Shown here piece by piece: positions 35,258-47,400 of a stretch of 64,000 nt of DNA (position 1 is the first letter of the stretch; the number at the start of each line of letters is the position of its first letter). The position numbers and the translations under genes are program-made. The stretch is from Diospyros lotus. Taxonomy: Eukaryota; Streptophyta; Magnoliopsida; Ericales; Ebenaceae. Location: the NCBI RefSeq assembly GCF_014633365.1, contig NW_026267104.1:3596001-3660000 (forward strand). Direction: 5' to 3'. The notes under the pieces were generated by a model. It had not been told where the DNA came from, searched no databases, and saw nothing but the letters and a program-made list of their open reading frames with translations.

Positions 35258-37959
35258 GCTGATGGAACTAGTTGGTCCAAACTTGAGTTGAATGTTTCTT
35301 CAGCTGCAGTGACAACAACAGCCAAATATGAGTGGGTTGGGTTAGGTCCAATATCCAATAAGCTTCTGTGAAGTGACATGCTCCCACAGAAAATAATCCA
35401 GGATTGCATTGGTTTGTGCTAGTGATCAGTCTGGCTATTGTAGGAAATTGATGTTTTGATGATTGATTCATCCCATACAAGATTTATGTGTCAGCCAGTG
35501 ACCTTACTGGTTGCAGCTCAATAATCACTGTTGCTTTGATACCATGTTCATGTGTGAAACTTTTTGTGGATACTTCCTGCAATTGGTTTATATTTGCTTA
35601 TTCCTTGCTTAAATGAGATGTAAAACAGGTTATTCATGTAACTGTTTGCTTTTACACACCTGTACAGGATAGACAGGTAGACTTGCGTCGTAAATGAACT
35701 GTCAATTGTGAGTAGGAAATCTTTGATACTTGAATGACTTATTTCAGACAAGAAAGCAACTCTACCTTTGGCACCATAGACAAGAGTTACTAAGCTTTTA
35801 TTGGAATCTAAGAAGGATGAACTGTGAAATTATGAAATTGAGTTACAGACAGAAGAAGAAGAAGAAGAATTACTGAGCAAAATGCACATAGCAATGATAT
35901 GTGTGGGGCATGACCCTATTTCTTCTTCTTCTTCTGGTTTCTTTAAGAACTTGTGATCTCTTCTGTGTACACATAATTTAATTCTTAATTAATTCTTTGA
36001 GTATAATTGCTGGATTACTTTTAAATGAGCAGCATGGCTAGCATGTGATCTGACAATATAGATTCCTTTCACAAGAAGCGGCTTAAATTTTTTAGTATTT
36101 TTAACTGTTTGTTATACTAGTTATGGATAGTCATTTGACTTAACTGGCCTTGTGTTCCCTTCCATTAGTTTCTTTTTTCCTTATTTTTTTAGTTCATTTT
36201 TGCTGTTAGTTTATGTATATACTAATTTTTTTCATGTTTTCCTTTCATTGCTTTACTTTGAGTGCAGGCGCTTGACACATTCAACACAGCTGTTGTATCT
36301 CCTATATACTATGTCATGTTCACATCGCTTACTATTTTGGCAAGTGTAATCATGTTTAAGGTAATTCTATGCAGATATGCAGATGAACTAATTAACAAGC
36401 ATTCTCACTCGATAATATTTGTTATCTGGGAAACTGCTATGGTAGAACCATCACGAGGAGTTGATTCCCCCTGATTAAAATATCTGGCAAAGAAAACAAC
36501 TCTTCTGGAAAGGGATGAAAAGTAAAATTTTGCAGCTTCAATAAAAGTTTCAAGGAGTAGTTTTGAGGAGGAGAACCATCTTATTATGGGAAAGTTTATG
36601 TTGGAGAATACATCATGGGGAACCCCATTTGAATTTTCTTCATGCCTCCTATAAATTTAGATGAATATTGGATATAAATTTCAAAGAGAAAAAGAGGATG
36701 AGTGGGGCCCCAAATAAACTGTTTCGCGTTTTTTGAGTAGGTATTTTATAAGAAATGTTGCATTCTAACCTGGTGCATAGCAGTTGCTTCTCATCTTGTT
36801 TCCTGTACATGAATTCTTACTCATCTGGTGACAAACTACTGCTACCAGAGCTCTCATGATAGGGGTCCTGGAAGGTGCTGGGTCATGGTACCTGCCTTTT
36901 TAGAAAAGGAGTAGGAATTAGGTTGGTCTGGAAAAAGTAAAATGAATATTTGTTCTACTCTTATCTCATGGCAGGCAGGACATCTTCAATATATTATCCT
37001 TTGACAAGAGTTACTAGAAGAAATATATCCTGGAAAGAACCCAAAATATAATGTCCATGGATGGGAATACCTTAATACCTTTTTAATTCAGATGTATATT
37101 TGCTTGAAAAAGAAGAGAGCAAAGCATTGATAAGTTGTTGATCCCCCCCCCCCGCCCCCCCCCCCCCCCCCCCCACCCCCCAAAAAAAAAAAAACAGCAT
37201 TGATAAGTTGAATGGACTTGAATGAGCTTTTCAAAAAAGCATTCATGGTTGGGTAGGCTTGTCTGAAAATGTTATCTGTAAAAGGGGTTAAGGACTAAGA
37301 AAAAAGAAACAAAATAAAAACAAAATAGAAAAACAGGAGTGCATCATTTCTATCTTTGGATTTGGGTAGTAGAATTTTGTAAAGAAATGATTTTGGTTTA
37401 GCTGCTTGTTTCAATTTTCCATTACACTGCTGATTGATATGCATTTCAGGCATTTGCTTTATGAAAAGTTTTGACTGTTCTGCTCAAGTTTTTGAGTTTG
37501 TCTCTTTGTATACTAGGATTGGGATAGGCAGAATCCAACCCAGATTGTAACAGAAATGTGTGGGTTTGTGACAATCCTCTCGGGAACCTTTCTCCTTCAC
37601 AAAACAAAGGACATGACTGACGGTACGCTCTCATTTACTCTCTCTTGTATGTTTGTTATAAAATTGTGATATTGCAACAGCAAGTGAATGGTGAAGGCCG
37701 GCTAGCTTTGACTTACATTTCTTTCCAAATGGAGGAGGATATAATTTACACAAGCACAAACCTTTTGTTCTGGTGTTTTCCTGCTTGGAAATGTTCACAA
37801 GTTTCTCTGAACAGTTGGATTAATAGCGTTGGCAATCGTAATAATGCAGGTTTGTCAACATCTCCATCCGTGCGATTCCTCAAGCAAACAGACGAGGAGG
37901 ACGGCCTTGTAATGGAAAGCATTCCTCTGAAGCGGCAGGATTCATTGAGATTGACTTAG
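29574..37959 (+). CDS. NIPA: NIPA-type magnesium transporter
   Basis: Nine exons (29574-29745, 30971-31027, 34017-34107, 34181-34341, 34677-34804, 34904-35041, 36268-36360, 37517-37622, 37850-37959) join in frame to 351 residues. The protein starts with a short cytosolic head, then [20 protein letters not shown], the signature first membrane segment of NIPA proteins. Blocks such as [31 protein letters not shown] and [19 protein letters not shown] sequence follow in several hydrophobic helices. The family (EamA/DMT-related) moves Mg2+ across plasma or endosomal membranes. The C-terminal tail is hydrophilic. A pyrimidine-rich CT leader (29336-29352) lies upstream. The third intron (34108-34180) starts with GC, not GT. 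Introns 2 and 7 hold small transposons and a long C tract. Confidence 0.93.
31128..31184 (+). mobile_element. 3' tail of an RTE-type LINE, plus orientation
   Basis: The stretch TGATGTAGCCAACCCCACGT and the following AGTGGGATTGAAGCTCGAT match the complement of the 3' end of the LINE at 61598-61670. It ends in a decayed GTAGTTGTA tail and lies in NIPA intron 2. Confidence 0.7.
32138..32404 (+). mobile_element. TRIM-like miniature retrotransposon, degraded
   Basis: Two diverged direct repeats of about 75-90 bp, both starting TGTTG: one from 32141 (TGTTGAGAGAAAATATAATA), one from 32329 (TGTTGGGAGGAAAAATAATA). Each runs through AATATAAAA and CTTTTxxxGA to a TTAATA/TTAACA end. About 110 bp lie between them. 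The second is preceded by a purine-rich GATAGGG. There is no coding sequence. The primer site is not clear and there is no target duplication. Confidence 0.5.
32405..32689. mobile_element. MITE with ~30-bp terminal inverted repeats
   Basis: The left end CTTGGGTAAATTACACTTGG, followed by CACCTGAGGTTT, is matched in reverse by the right end, which complements to GGATAAATCACACCCAGATC and then CCCTGAGGTTT. TTAATA flanks both sides (32399-32404, 32690-32695). The 285-bp element is non-coding and sits directly against the TRIM-like element. Confidence 0.65.
34108..34180 (+). other. GC-AG intron in NIPA
   Basis: This 73-nt intron begins GCACGCC and ends TTTTGCAG. The junction must lie here because the conserved protein reads GALSIIIS then [11 protein letters not shown] across it. 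There is no GT at the position. Reading through the intron gives a stop. Confidence 0.85.
35225..35255 (+). repeat. (CT)n microsatellite
   Basis: About 15 CT units in NIPA intron 6. Confidence 0.95.
37143..37194 (+). repeat. poly-C tract followed by poly-A
   Basis: About 39 bases of almost pure C, with one G and one A interruption, then 13 A. It lies in NIPA intron 7. Confidence 0.95.
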
Positions 37960-39594
37960 GGGGGGGGGGTAGGGTATGGGTAGTATCCTGCTATTCCGGC
38001 GAAACTGGTAAATGCTTCTCTTGGGGAAGGGACATGGAGTATATGTGAAAATTGTATTTCTTACAAAGAAAGGCATTGGAATCGTGCAGCCCCAAATGCT
38101 TGCGTTGGGGAAGGGATGTTTCTATTTTATTCATTCTTTCCCCCCTTTTTTTGTACGGAACGCGTGACGTGAGGGGTGCCTTTGCCTTGAGATACAACGT
38201 CAAACCCCGGACTCCTGGGGTGGTGCAAGGGAGGGACAAGTCTCGTAAAAGGTCAGTTGTTTTTCTTCACTTTCCACAGTTATTTTTGAAGCTTACAATG
38301 TAATTATCTCCATTGAATCGAAGACCTTGCCATTAGGAGGAAAGTGTGTAGGTCATTTATCAATGCTTCTCAGTACTTGTAACATTTATTGCCCTTCACC
38401 ATCAAATCTCGTCTCCTCCTAAAAATTTAAGCGGAATGGCAATCATTTTTTTTTTTTTTTTTGGGTCTTCTCTTGGCCATGGTTTGACTGTATTGGTTAA
38501 TCGTGTATTTTATTGTTCAGCCTCGTTTGTTTTGGGATGAGAAATTATTTCATGTTTTTAAGGTACCTGGCAATACAAATATATATATATATATATGGGT
38601 GTCAAAAGTATTTTTGTATAATGTAAAGAGTATTATATAATTTTCAACTATTATGTCCACTGAAATTAATTTTATTGTTATGAATATATGGATATAAATG
38701 TTGCACCATCTTAAACTAAAACTCAGTCTTGTAACGTACCTCCTGTTTTTCTCCCATTTCTTTTCATAAAGCTCTCTCTGTTTGGTTAGTTATAAAATAT
38801 TTTAAATCAAAATAGAATAGAAAAAATATTTTGATAAAACTCAAAATAAAAAGCTTTATTATTCTGGCAAGAGATTACGCTAATATTCTTTTCTCAATAA
38901 GCAAATCAGGCTAGTACTCACACCACATTATTAAATTTTTTAATATGTTCAATGTATGTTTTTAACTATAAACATTTTTCTAAAAATGTATAAAATATAT
39001 AATTTCACTTTATATATCACATGAAAAATATTTTACAAACAAATGCAAAACTAAAAGTAGGGTCTGACTTGAAGAAATCTAAATTGGCTTTAGGTCTGTA
39101 ATTCAAAAACATTTGAAAAACCTTAATTCTTTGGAACAATCGAGTCACAAAAAAAGTAAACTGTGAAGAAAAAAAGGGGAAAATATGAAGAAGATACATT
39201 CATGCCTGTTACTTTACATAAGCAAATAACTGCAACTGAGTTCAAATCAAAGTAAAAACACCCATAAGCCACAACTTTTGATGTATATATCATTGTGTTA
39301 TTGAAACATGAACTATCTTTTCTTTTTTTTTTAAATAATTCTACAATATCATCTTTAGGCAAATGTACCTGAAATCTCTCTTCCTTCTCCCTCCCATTAT
39401 GGTGCCTTGTTACTATTTGTGGTGGAGGCTCAACTTTCTACAGCCAAACCCAGCTTTGAATCATAACGTTCTGGCAACTACCACTTATTCCTTTTATCTT
39501 TTGAGTTTAGATTCTGGGTGGCCCCAAAGAAGACCCAAAAATGCAAAAAGACGGTACGTCCACCTTGGGGCAGAACATGGTTGTTGTTCAACTC
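37960..39594. other. convergent intergenic region with the NIPA 3' UTR
   Basis: The NIPA 3' untranslated region probably extends to about 38400. A (TA)n microsatellite lies at 38579-38596. No other gene was seen. Confidence 0.5.
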
Positions 39595-41968
39595 TTACTT
39601 GGGCTTTTGCTTTAGAAGACCAGACAAAGAAGCACAATGCGTTGAGTTATAATTACACCTCTCGCAGCATGACTGAAGCATTTCAATCACTTTAAGGCAC
39701 CTACAAGATTTCAAAATGTTATAATGAGTCATTGTAAGGTTGATGTGATTAAATTTCAGAGACATATCTAAACACTTAGTTAAACACATTGTAGATATCA
39801 AACTGAACCCTGTTTAGCCTACCGCTTTACTTCACACAAAGTAGAGCAGTAACTAATTTACAGAACTAATATCGTCCTTACTGGCAACAATAACAGATCA
39901 AGTCTTAATCTCATTATGTAGGATTGGTTGCATGAATTTTAGCTTACTAATTGTTTCTATCCATAACCTTATTTTAAGTAAGACTCTCTTAACTCAACTA
40001 GTCTATCAGAGAATGTTGACAAAAAAAGAAATAAATAGAATGGTGAACACACTGCTGTCACAAGTTCCTCCAATTTCAGAGCAGACCACAAGTACTATGA
40101 ACTACAAAATTGTGGGGCTAACTATGGTTAGGCAATGATGTACTCTAGAGTTGGAATATTGCAGGTCAATGTCATCTCCAATCCCCTATCCCCAAACAAA
40201 AGGAAAAGCAAAAGTAATTTGGGCATGGATAGCTCTTCTCCACTTGTATGATAATGGTTAGTCCAATAGGATTGTGACTGCAGCTGCACAGTGCAGGCAT
40301 TAGTGTAGGAATTGAGGAAAATAAAACAGTTGCTGAAGCAAAATATCTCTAGGTAAAGGGCTTGGGCTATATTCCAGAGTCAAGTTGGGTAACTGACCCA
40401 CAACCAGCAAAGGGAATCCCATTCATCTCCTCTCACTAGAGTATAAACAGGAAGCAACTGTGAGCTTGTCCTCAGCCATTCCCTTTCACATGTTTGTTAA
40501 TCATGAAATTAGCAAATCCCCAATGCTTGTACAGACAACTACACATCATAAAGGCACCTAGAACAATACTTAACTTCCATGATCTAAATGATGACAGGTC
40601 CCACTATTTCTTTAAATACCCTTTCGCTTTCTATTTATTCTTTTTCAGATGGGAAAAGCGAAACAAATGAGAAAAGCTTCGATAGATACTATTAGCAGCT
40701 AATTGATGGGTCTTCATTCCACCTTTTGTCAATCAGCACATTTCTTGCACAATTGACCACATGCAAATTGAGAGCGGTTTTCCTTCAGAACAATCATTTC
40801 CATGAAAATGATAAATATGAATCAAATAAAAAAGAAAATAAGTAGAGAAATTTGCATAAAGTGGTTGTACTACACCAACACTCACAAGCGGTAATCCCAC
40901 TAGATGGGGTTATAAAGTTGCTCTTATAAGACGATAATACATCTTACTGTCAAGGTAAAAAAAAAAAAAAAGTTAATCTAGGCCAAAACCGTTCTATCTA
41001 CAACTGTGCTTCAAACACATACCCAACAATAAAAAGGACTATTATATATTGTTGCAAATGAATTAAGCATGAAGTTAATTAGTATTAGAGACTGAGCACT
41101 TATGAAGATCTACTTCAACTTGTGCACTCCGAAGAAAGAGATATATACCAATGCTCGTGCAGGAAACTCGCAATTCAAGCCAACCTAAGCATGCAAGACA
41201 ATCAAATTACTGTTTTGAGTGGTCGATTCATGGGCAAGCACCAAAAAAATTAGACCCTGAAGCTAATTTCCTTTGGGCAATTTGAAGCAACTGCTAGGCT
41301 GCTATTGTGGAAAACCAAAAAGAAAATATGTGAGAAATAAAACCAGATTACATTAACAAAACTGCAAACAGGTTATCACATAAACAAAACCAGAACGATA
41401 AGACAGAAATGTGTAAAATATTGCCCTGGTGAAAGCATTATTAGAGACAATATATAGAAATATTCTTTCCATCTCACATTCCCAACAGTACCTATTAATT
41501 GTTAGCGAATCATTGACCATAGGAGCCCAATAATTCAAATAAACGTAACCAGGGAAAAAGGACCTCCCCCAAACCCTAATTCGTCAATTTTAGGTTCAGA
41601 CAGTATTAGTATGATGTTTGGTTAGAGGTTAACAAGTAACATGATTTCACAAGGAAAAAAGGATATAATCGACACAAATCAGATGCATCAAACAAATCTA
41701 GAGGTCAATTTAGTGCTCTCGCAATTCTCCGAAACCTAAACGCCCACAATTCAAGTCGATCGCAATTGCAAACAGGAAACCCTTACCTTCAAATGATTTC
41801 TCTTTACCTGCGATTTCACAAGGCAAGCGAAGGAATAATGTGCAAAGCAACGAAAAAGAAAGGAGGAGATAAAGGAACTTACTTTCGGGAGTCGAAATTG
41901 TTCTTGGAGAGACACGATTGAATGTCACACGCCGCCTTCTTGCACGGTTCTTTCATCTGCTCCGCCAT
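39595..41968 (-). CDS. CMC4: CMC4-like twin CX9C mitochondrial protein
   Basis: Two exons (41883-41968 and 39595-39700) encode 63 residues; the intron is 2182 nt, and the split codon is Lys29. Cysteines at 9 and 19 form one CX9C motif (CKKAACDIQSC) and those at 30 and 40 the other (CLKVIEMLQSC). Extra cysteines at 14, 41, 44 and 51 match the six-cysteine pattern of CMC4 (p8-MTCP1). The family is imported into the mitochondrial intermembrane space through MIA40/ERV1 oxidation and adopts a disulfide-locked helical hairpin. A role near respiratory-chain assembly has been proposed. There is no presequence, as expected. The start is the first ATG before AEQMKEPC. The second exon is easily missed because a longer unspliced frame covers it. 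Confidence 0.88.
39911..39992 (-). mobile_element. LINE 3' tail remnant in the CMC4 intron
   Basis: The plus strand reads CTCATTATGTAGGATTGGTT, then GCATGAATTTTAGCTTACTA. These are the same words found near the 3' end of the LINE at 61635-61665 and in the copy at 14545-14580. Short and diverged. Confidence 0.55.
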
Positions 41969-43722
41969 CTTTCTACCTAAACTCGCTCTCCCTCCCCCAA
42001 TTGCTTTTGAAGCTGGACCACTGCAAGAATCAAGAATGGCGGCCAACCGGGTTTTTTTTTTTTTTTTTAATCACATGAAACCGCCATTACTTTTGAGAAT
42101 AAATTTCGAATATATTCAATCAGATTTTGTCTGTTACTCGGATCAGATTTATCCGACAAGGGGCAGGCGGCGCTCTCAGATTTGTCCATTTCGAATTAAT
42201 ATTATGTTATGTGAAGCAGATAATATAATATTTTTACATTCAATAACTTTCAAAAGATATGTATTTGATAAATTAATTAAAACTTAATAAATACGTCATT
42301 CTCTTAATAATTTAAAAAATATGACGTTTAATTCTTGACGTATAAAACACTAGTTTTGTATTTTAATTATTAAAAATTATTACTTTTAAATTCTTATTAT
42401 GATAGAATATTAATACATGTATGAATATACTGTTTTCACTAATGACACGCTATACAGATAACTACTTGACAGTATTTGAATAGGTTAATTAGTTTATTAT
42501 GCTCACTCAATAATTAAAAAATATGATGTTTAGTTTGTAATGCGCAAAATGTTAAGATTTTATATCTTAATTATTAAAAAATAGATCTCTTATTTATGCC
42601 ACATAAAACATATAAAGAAAGTGTCATGTTATAAAAAGTCTATATTAAAAAGACATATTAAATTAAAAATTATCTTAATAAAGAAAAGATCAAATTACAT
42701 CTAACTTAAAAAAAATTATATCCCAAATACCTAAATCTAGAATTACTAATCCAAAAAATATTATATTTTTTTTATTCTTAATCACAAAATATGACAAAAC
42801 TGATTTTTTTCATTTCTCTTTGTTAAATTTAATTTCATTACTCTCATTTATATTCCTTTTTTGTGTCTTAAGATAAGAAGTTAAAATAATAATTTTTAAT
42901 TATTAAAATATAAAATTTTAATCTTTTATATACCAAAGACCCAACATCATATTTTTTTTCACTTAATATAATTTTTCTCGTATATCGGCATTTAAAATTG
43001 AACTTAGGCTAAGTTATGTAGTAATATATAAAAACTAAATTAATATTAAAAAATACTTTGCTTTCATATATTTTATGTGAACTTATTATATACAATTGCT
43101 ATTTTTTTAAATATATAATTAACAAATGTATTAAGAATAATGTGATTATAAAGATTAATATAAGAGTGGTTTGATCATGTCCTATGCAAAAATCTAACAA
43201 TATTCTTATAATAATTTGAGTGAATATCACTGCAAAGCAAAGCAAAGCAAAATATCATTGACTGGCATTTGCCGTCAAATCAATCACTTTAGGTGGAGAG
43301 CTGAAGAACTTTCACAAAACAAACATAATTGGCCAAAAAAGGGCCTGGGCACAGTGATATGGCTCAGTAGATAGATGACATGTTTTTAATAGCAGTGAGG
43401 TTTAAGTGATGTCATTTGGGGCTGTTTCACCTGTATTTTAGGGCAGGCAAGGGCCTATCTGGCATTTTTCAAAACCTTGGTGGGGCCAACCACCAATAGA
43501 AATATCTGCAGGGGTCCCACTGCAAATACCCCCACACGATTTTACCAGATCTGCAGGCCTCGCCCGTGCAACTCCGTAACGGAAGTCGCTCTCGGTCCCC
43601 GCCGTCACCGTGTGAATGCTGACGTGGAGTGAGCAGCTCACGTCACTCCCTTTCACTCCATCAAATATTTTCAAGTGGGTCAACAAATTATTCTCTATAT
43701 TTTTTTTTAAAGAAAATTGATA
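41969..43722. other. CMC4 upstream region and AT-rich intergenic DNA
   Basis: A T run (about 42051-42069) lies just upstream of CMC4. The rest is AT-rich without an exon. A GC-richer patch at 43430-43690 is open on the minus strand but matches nothing I know. Confidence 0.4.
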
Positions 43723-43730
43723 TATCTACC

Positions 43731-44029
43731 TAGAGATGGCAAACGGCGGCCCGACCCGCCACCAAGTGGTTGGGCCAAATCGGTCCGCTTAAAAACGGGC
43801 CAGCAGATTGCTGGCCCTAGCCCGGCTCTACACGAGCCCGCAGGCCAGACGGGCCAAATGGGCCACCCAACCCGCCTAGAGACTGAGAACGAGGGGCGCG
43901 AGCGACAGAGGGCGAGCGAGGGCGAGGGCGACAGAGGGCGAGTGCGAGAAAGAGGGTGAGTGCGAGGGCTGTTTGGGGGGAGGGGGTTGTGTGGCCGATT
44001 AGCGGGCCAAGCCCATTTTGCCATCTCTA
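43731..44029. mobile_element. hAT-like MITE, 299 bp
   Basis: The ends are TAGAGATGGCAAA on the left and its complement TTTTGCCATCTCTA on the right. The flanks TATCTACC (43723-43730) and TATCTATC (44030-44037) agree at 7 of 8 bases, as an aged 8-bp duplication would. The interior is GC-rich, with GGGCC words and GAGGGCGAGxGAG repeats, and is non-coding. Confidence 0.72.
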
Positions 44030-44037
44030 TATCTATC

Positions 44038-45364
44038 TCATGTTTATATATATATATAAAAAATTAATCCTTGATTGCGATATAATATGATTCTCGTTAT
44101 TATTTTATTATTACAAATTATTTTAATGTCACAATATCTTAATTGAGAGTCTTCACTTTAAAGTGTTAATTAAAATTAATTTTTAAATTTGAGTTATAAT
44201 AATTTCATTCGATTAACTCCAAATACTCTTCCATTGAGGTGATGCTCAACGTATCATGAGAATTAAAATGCATGAAAAAGACTCTCTCTCATCATCTTTT
44301 CTTATCTTTAACTATAGAATATTAGTAAAGGGACTAGTGATGCTATCACTAGCTAAAACCTAATTAATGAAAGGTTATTAAAAGTCGCATGAATAACATC
44401 TAAATATAGTAATAGAACATTGATTATGGTATAATTGGATGGACTAGCTAGGTTAACTTAATCGATGTAGTTGAGGGATATTTATGCTTATTTATTCGAC
44501 AAACATGCATCCATCGACAGTTAAATTTGAACCTACTCTTTTCGGTTAGAAAAGTTCTTCTGAATCAGTTAAAAATTCATATTTTAATATGACGTAAGTT
44601 AGTTATAAAAAAAACTTTTATTTTTCTCGCACACTTAATGTGATATTAGATTGAGTGAGTACTTTGATACATCTATAACATCATAAATTCTTATTCAAAA
44701 TTATCAAATCACATGCACCCTTATATTCTTAAACCAAGTAATATACTTAAATCTCTTTCTAGTATAAATATATAATCAGGACAAATCTCAAGCTAATATT
44801 GTAACCCAGATGAGATGAAATTAAGGAATATATATATATAATGTAAATGTGAATATAAATTGTTAAGGCCGAGGCTGAGCGACTGACAGTGGGATTAGAA
44901 GTGCATTCGTTAACTGGATTCCTATTCCTCCAAGTCCAACACACGAGTTACTGTAAGAACATTCTCACTCTTTTCCCCAAAAGTCTGCCCTAATGGGAAC
45001 CGTTTTCAATAAATATTTGGTTTACTGCCTTAGCAGAGAGGGAGAAAGACTTATAATTGAAAAAAGAAAAAGAAAAAAAAAACTATTTCCCTTTTGTTTT
45101 GTTTTGCTGGCTATCATTTTCTAATGTGGATAAAAGCAGCAAATTTACAGTACTAGAACTCAAATCAATGTATATCATCCTCCTATAATCTCTCTCTCTC
45201 TCTCTATATGTATATATCTCCACTTCTAAGTCCCTTTGGACCACACCAAGCTGACAGATTACAACTCAAATTCTCCACAACAAACTAGAGATTTAATCCA
45301 CAAGCAAAGAGAAGAGAAAGAATGAACAAGAAAATTAACTAGAACCAGAGCTATATGCCTCCCA
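44038..45364. other. AT-rich intergenic DNA downstream of TCP
   Basis: No gene recognised. A short CT/TA repeat lies near 45190-45215. Confidence 0.45.
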
Positions 45365-45433
<69 letters not shown>

Positions 45434-45434
45434 T
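45365..45434 (+). repeat. compound (CT)n(TA)n(TG)n microsatellite
   Basis: About 13 CT, 7 TA and 15 TG units in tandem. The alternating purine-pyrimidine TG/TA part could adopt Z-DNA. Confidence 0.95.
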
Positions 45435-45615
45435 GATTAGCCACGAAATAAATCGATCAACTGATCATAAGTTGAGGTTCATAATCTGCAGAAGGAAATT
45501 AATTAAAACCCAGAATTAGTTCTTAAGCTCTATATATGCCGATTAGGAAAATGTAAAAAAGGAAATTTTATTATAAAGAGAAATAGAGGATTAATAGATA
45601 TATACCAACTTTTGG

Positions 45616-46983
45616 TCACTGAGAGCTAGTTGGATCTTCATCTCCAGTACCATGATCAGTAGCTTGAGGCTGGTGGTGGTGGTGGTGGTGTTGTTGTTGT
45701 TCTTGATGATGCTCTAATGGATGATTCAAGCCAGATGATCTCGAGAAGGCATTTAGAGCAGCCAACATGCCCAAATTAGTGTCTGAAATTCCTAATCCAA
45801 GATGCTGAGATGGCTGCTGTTGCTGCATTAACATGGCTCTTCCCCCTTGAAATTCAAGGTTTCCAGGTGGAATGTTAAACCTCGGCATGAACTGCAATGG
45901 CGCCTGAACTGTGGTTCCGCTTGGTGATGGTGCGGTGGCAAAAGGCCACATCTGGGATTCTGGGGCCGGCAACATCCAGAATGTGCTGCCGGCGCCGCCG
46001 CCGCTAGGTCCCGGTGCCACCGCCCACATAGCCGCCGCCGGCATCATACTCCGGTGCGTACTCGACGATGGTCCAGCTTCTTGTTGCTTCGGCAGTGGCG
46101 GGATATTGTCGTTTCCGCTCTTGAATTGCTTGTTTGAAGGCGAATTCGGTTCGCCTCGAGGAGGCTGGGTTTCGTCTTTGAACAAATCTTCTCTGAATCT
46201 CTTCCTCACGTAATTCTCCTCCGAATTGTCTCCGCCGGCGACGGCGGGCATGGCTTCGGCGATTTGATCGGCTGTCAGAAGATGCGGCTGCTGATGCTGA
46301 AACCCTAACATGTGAGTGAAGCTTTCGTCGTGAAACCCTAAGGCGCTGTGGAAAGAGAGTGGCGCCGACTTGGACGGCGGCGCCGAAATGGTGGATCCGC
46401 TGCTCCGGAGGGATATGCTGAGTGACGAGTAGTTCGCCGGGATGGTGCCGGTGCCGGTGGTGGCGATAATCGCTGGCTCCGCCTGCTGTAGCAGCCATTC
46501 AATTGTCTCGCCGTCTGACTTGTGCCCCAATTCTCTGGTTAACTGGAAAACCCTAGCCGCGCAAGTGGCCGGCATTCGGATTCGCCGCCCTCTGCCGTCG
46601 ACTTTGGTGTGTCGGTCCTTCGTCGACCGCTTCGGCGGATTGGTCGCAATTGCCAGCTGTTGGTTGTTTTTCTTGGTCGGGTCGGTGGATTCCGATCTGG
46701 TGGCGATGGCGAGAGATGCGTCGACGAGGTGGGGCGGCGTGGCGGAAGCGGTCGAAGCGCTAGTGGAGGACGTAGACGGCGAGGCCGCAGCTGACCCACT
46801 TGCTCCTCCACCGCCGCCGCCAGCAGGGCGCGTCAAATGGGCTTGATGAGAACGGCCCTCAAAAAGGAGCACACGCGGCGAAGAAGAAGAGGAAGTGGAG
46901 GCGGGAGGCTGGTGGCGGAGGAGGTGCGGCTGTGAAGTGGCGGTGGCGGAGGAGGTGGACTTGGGTTGTTTATTAAGCTCCAT
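45616..46983 (-). CDS. TCP8: class I TCP transcription factor, TCP8-like
   Basis: Single exon of 455 residues. Residues about 119-173 form the TCP basic helix-loop-helix domain of class I ([20 protein letters not shown], then [17 protein letters not shown]). The basic region has the class I four-residue gap. The protein binds GTGGGNCC-type sites as dimers and regulates growth. Outside the domain, blocks shared with Arabidopsis TCP8 as I remember it are [28 protein letters not shown] and a [17 protein letters not shown] stretch. These favour TCP8 over TCP14/15 or TCP22/23. Ser/Gly/Gln/His runs fill the rest. I chose the ATG at 46981-46983 (MELNKQ); an in-frame ATG nine codons upstream (47010) is possible. 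TCP genes are usually intron-less, as here. Confidence 0.92.
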   Translation of the reverse strand: MELNKQPKSTSSATATSQPHLLRHQPPASTSSSSSPRVLLFEGRSHQAHLTRPAGGGGGGASGSAAASPSTSSTSASTASATPPHLVDASLAIATRSESTDPTKKNNQQLAIATNPPKRSTKDRHTKVDGRGRRIRMPATCAARVFQLTRELGHKSDGETIEWLLQQAEPAIIATTGTGTIPANYSSLSISLRSSGSTISAPPSKSAPLSFHSALGFHDESFTHMLGFQHQQPHLLTADQIAEAMPAVAGGDNSEENYVRKRFREDLFKDETQPPRGEPNSPSNKQFKSGNDNIPPLPKQQEAGPSSSTHRSMMPAAAMWAVAPGPSGGGAGSTFWMLPAPESQMWPFATAPSPSGTTVQAPLQFMPRFNIPPGNLEFQGGRAMLMQQQQPSQHLGLGISDTNLGMLAALNAFSRSSGLNHPLEHHQEQQQHHHHHHQPQATDHGTGDEDPTSSQ

Positions 46984-47151
46984 GTGGGGGATTACTTTTG
47001 TGGGGCTCAATTGGGCTGGAATTTTTTTGTAGTAGTATCCGTTGGTTCAAATCAAAGCTGATCCTACTGGGTTCCCTTTTTCCTACTTCTCTTCTGATAA
47101 CTCATCGTCAGCCCCATCCTCCCCGCCCTCCCGCCCCCACCCGCCGCCGGT

Positions 47152-47194
<43 letters not shown>

Positions 47195-47400
47195 CGTTTA
47201 GGAGGCTTTTGTGGGGGCAATTCCTTGGGCTTCTGATTGAATGCTGTCTTTCTTTCTTTCTTCGGTTCACAACCTCATGAATTCAGAGCTTAATTTGCAG
47301 TAGCAGTAGAGAGAGAGAGAGAGAGAGAGGTGGGGGACCGAAGCAAGTAGAAAAATGGCAGAAGGGGAGGCCGCTCGTGGGGTCTCCCAGTCCCAGCTGG
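46984..47400. promoter_or_regulatory. TCP gene upstream region with two GA repeats
   Basis: Contains GA microsatellites at 47158-47187 and 47307-47329 within about 350 bp of the start codon. GA repeats near plant start sites can bind BPC/GAGA-binding proteins. That role is inference. Confidence 0.45.

Noticed and set aside
43438..43686. 82-codon minus-strand frame in a GC-richer patch
   Set aside because: No recognised family, no start or splice context. Kept only as an unexplained patch.
45911..46846. Long frames on both strands within the TCP gene
   Set aside because: GC-rich coding sequence produces open shadow frames; only the frame with the TCP domain is real.
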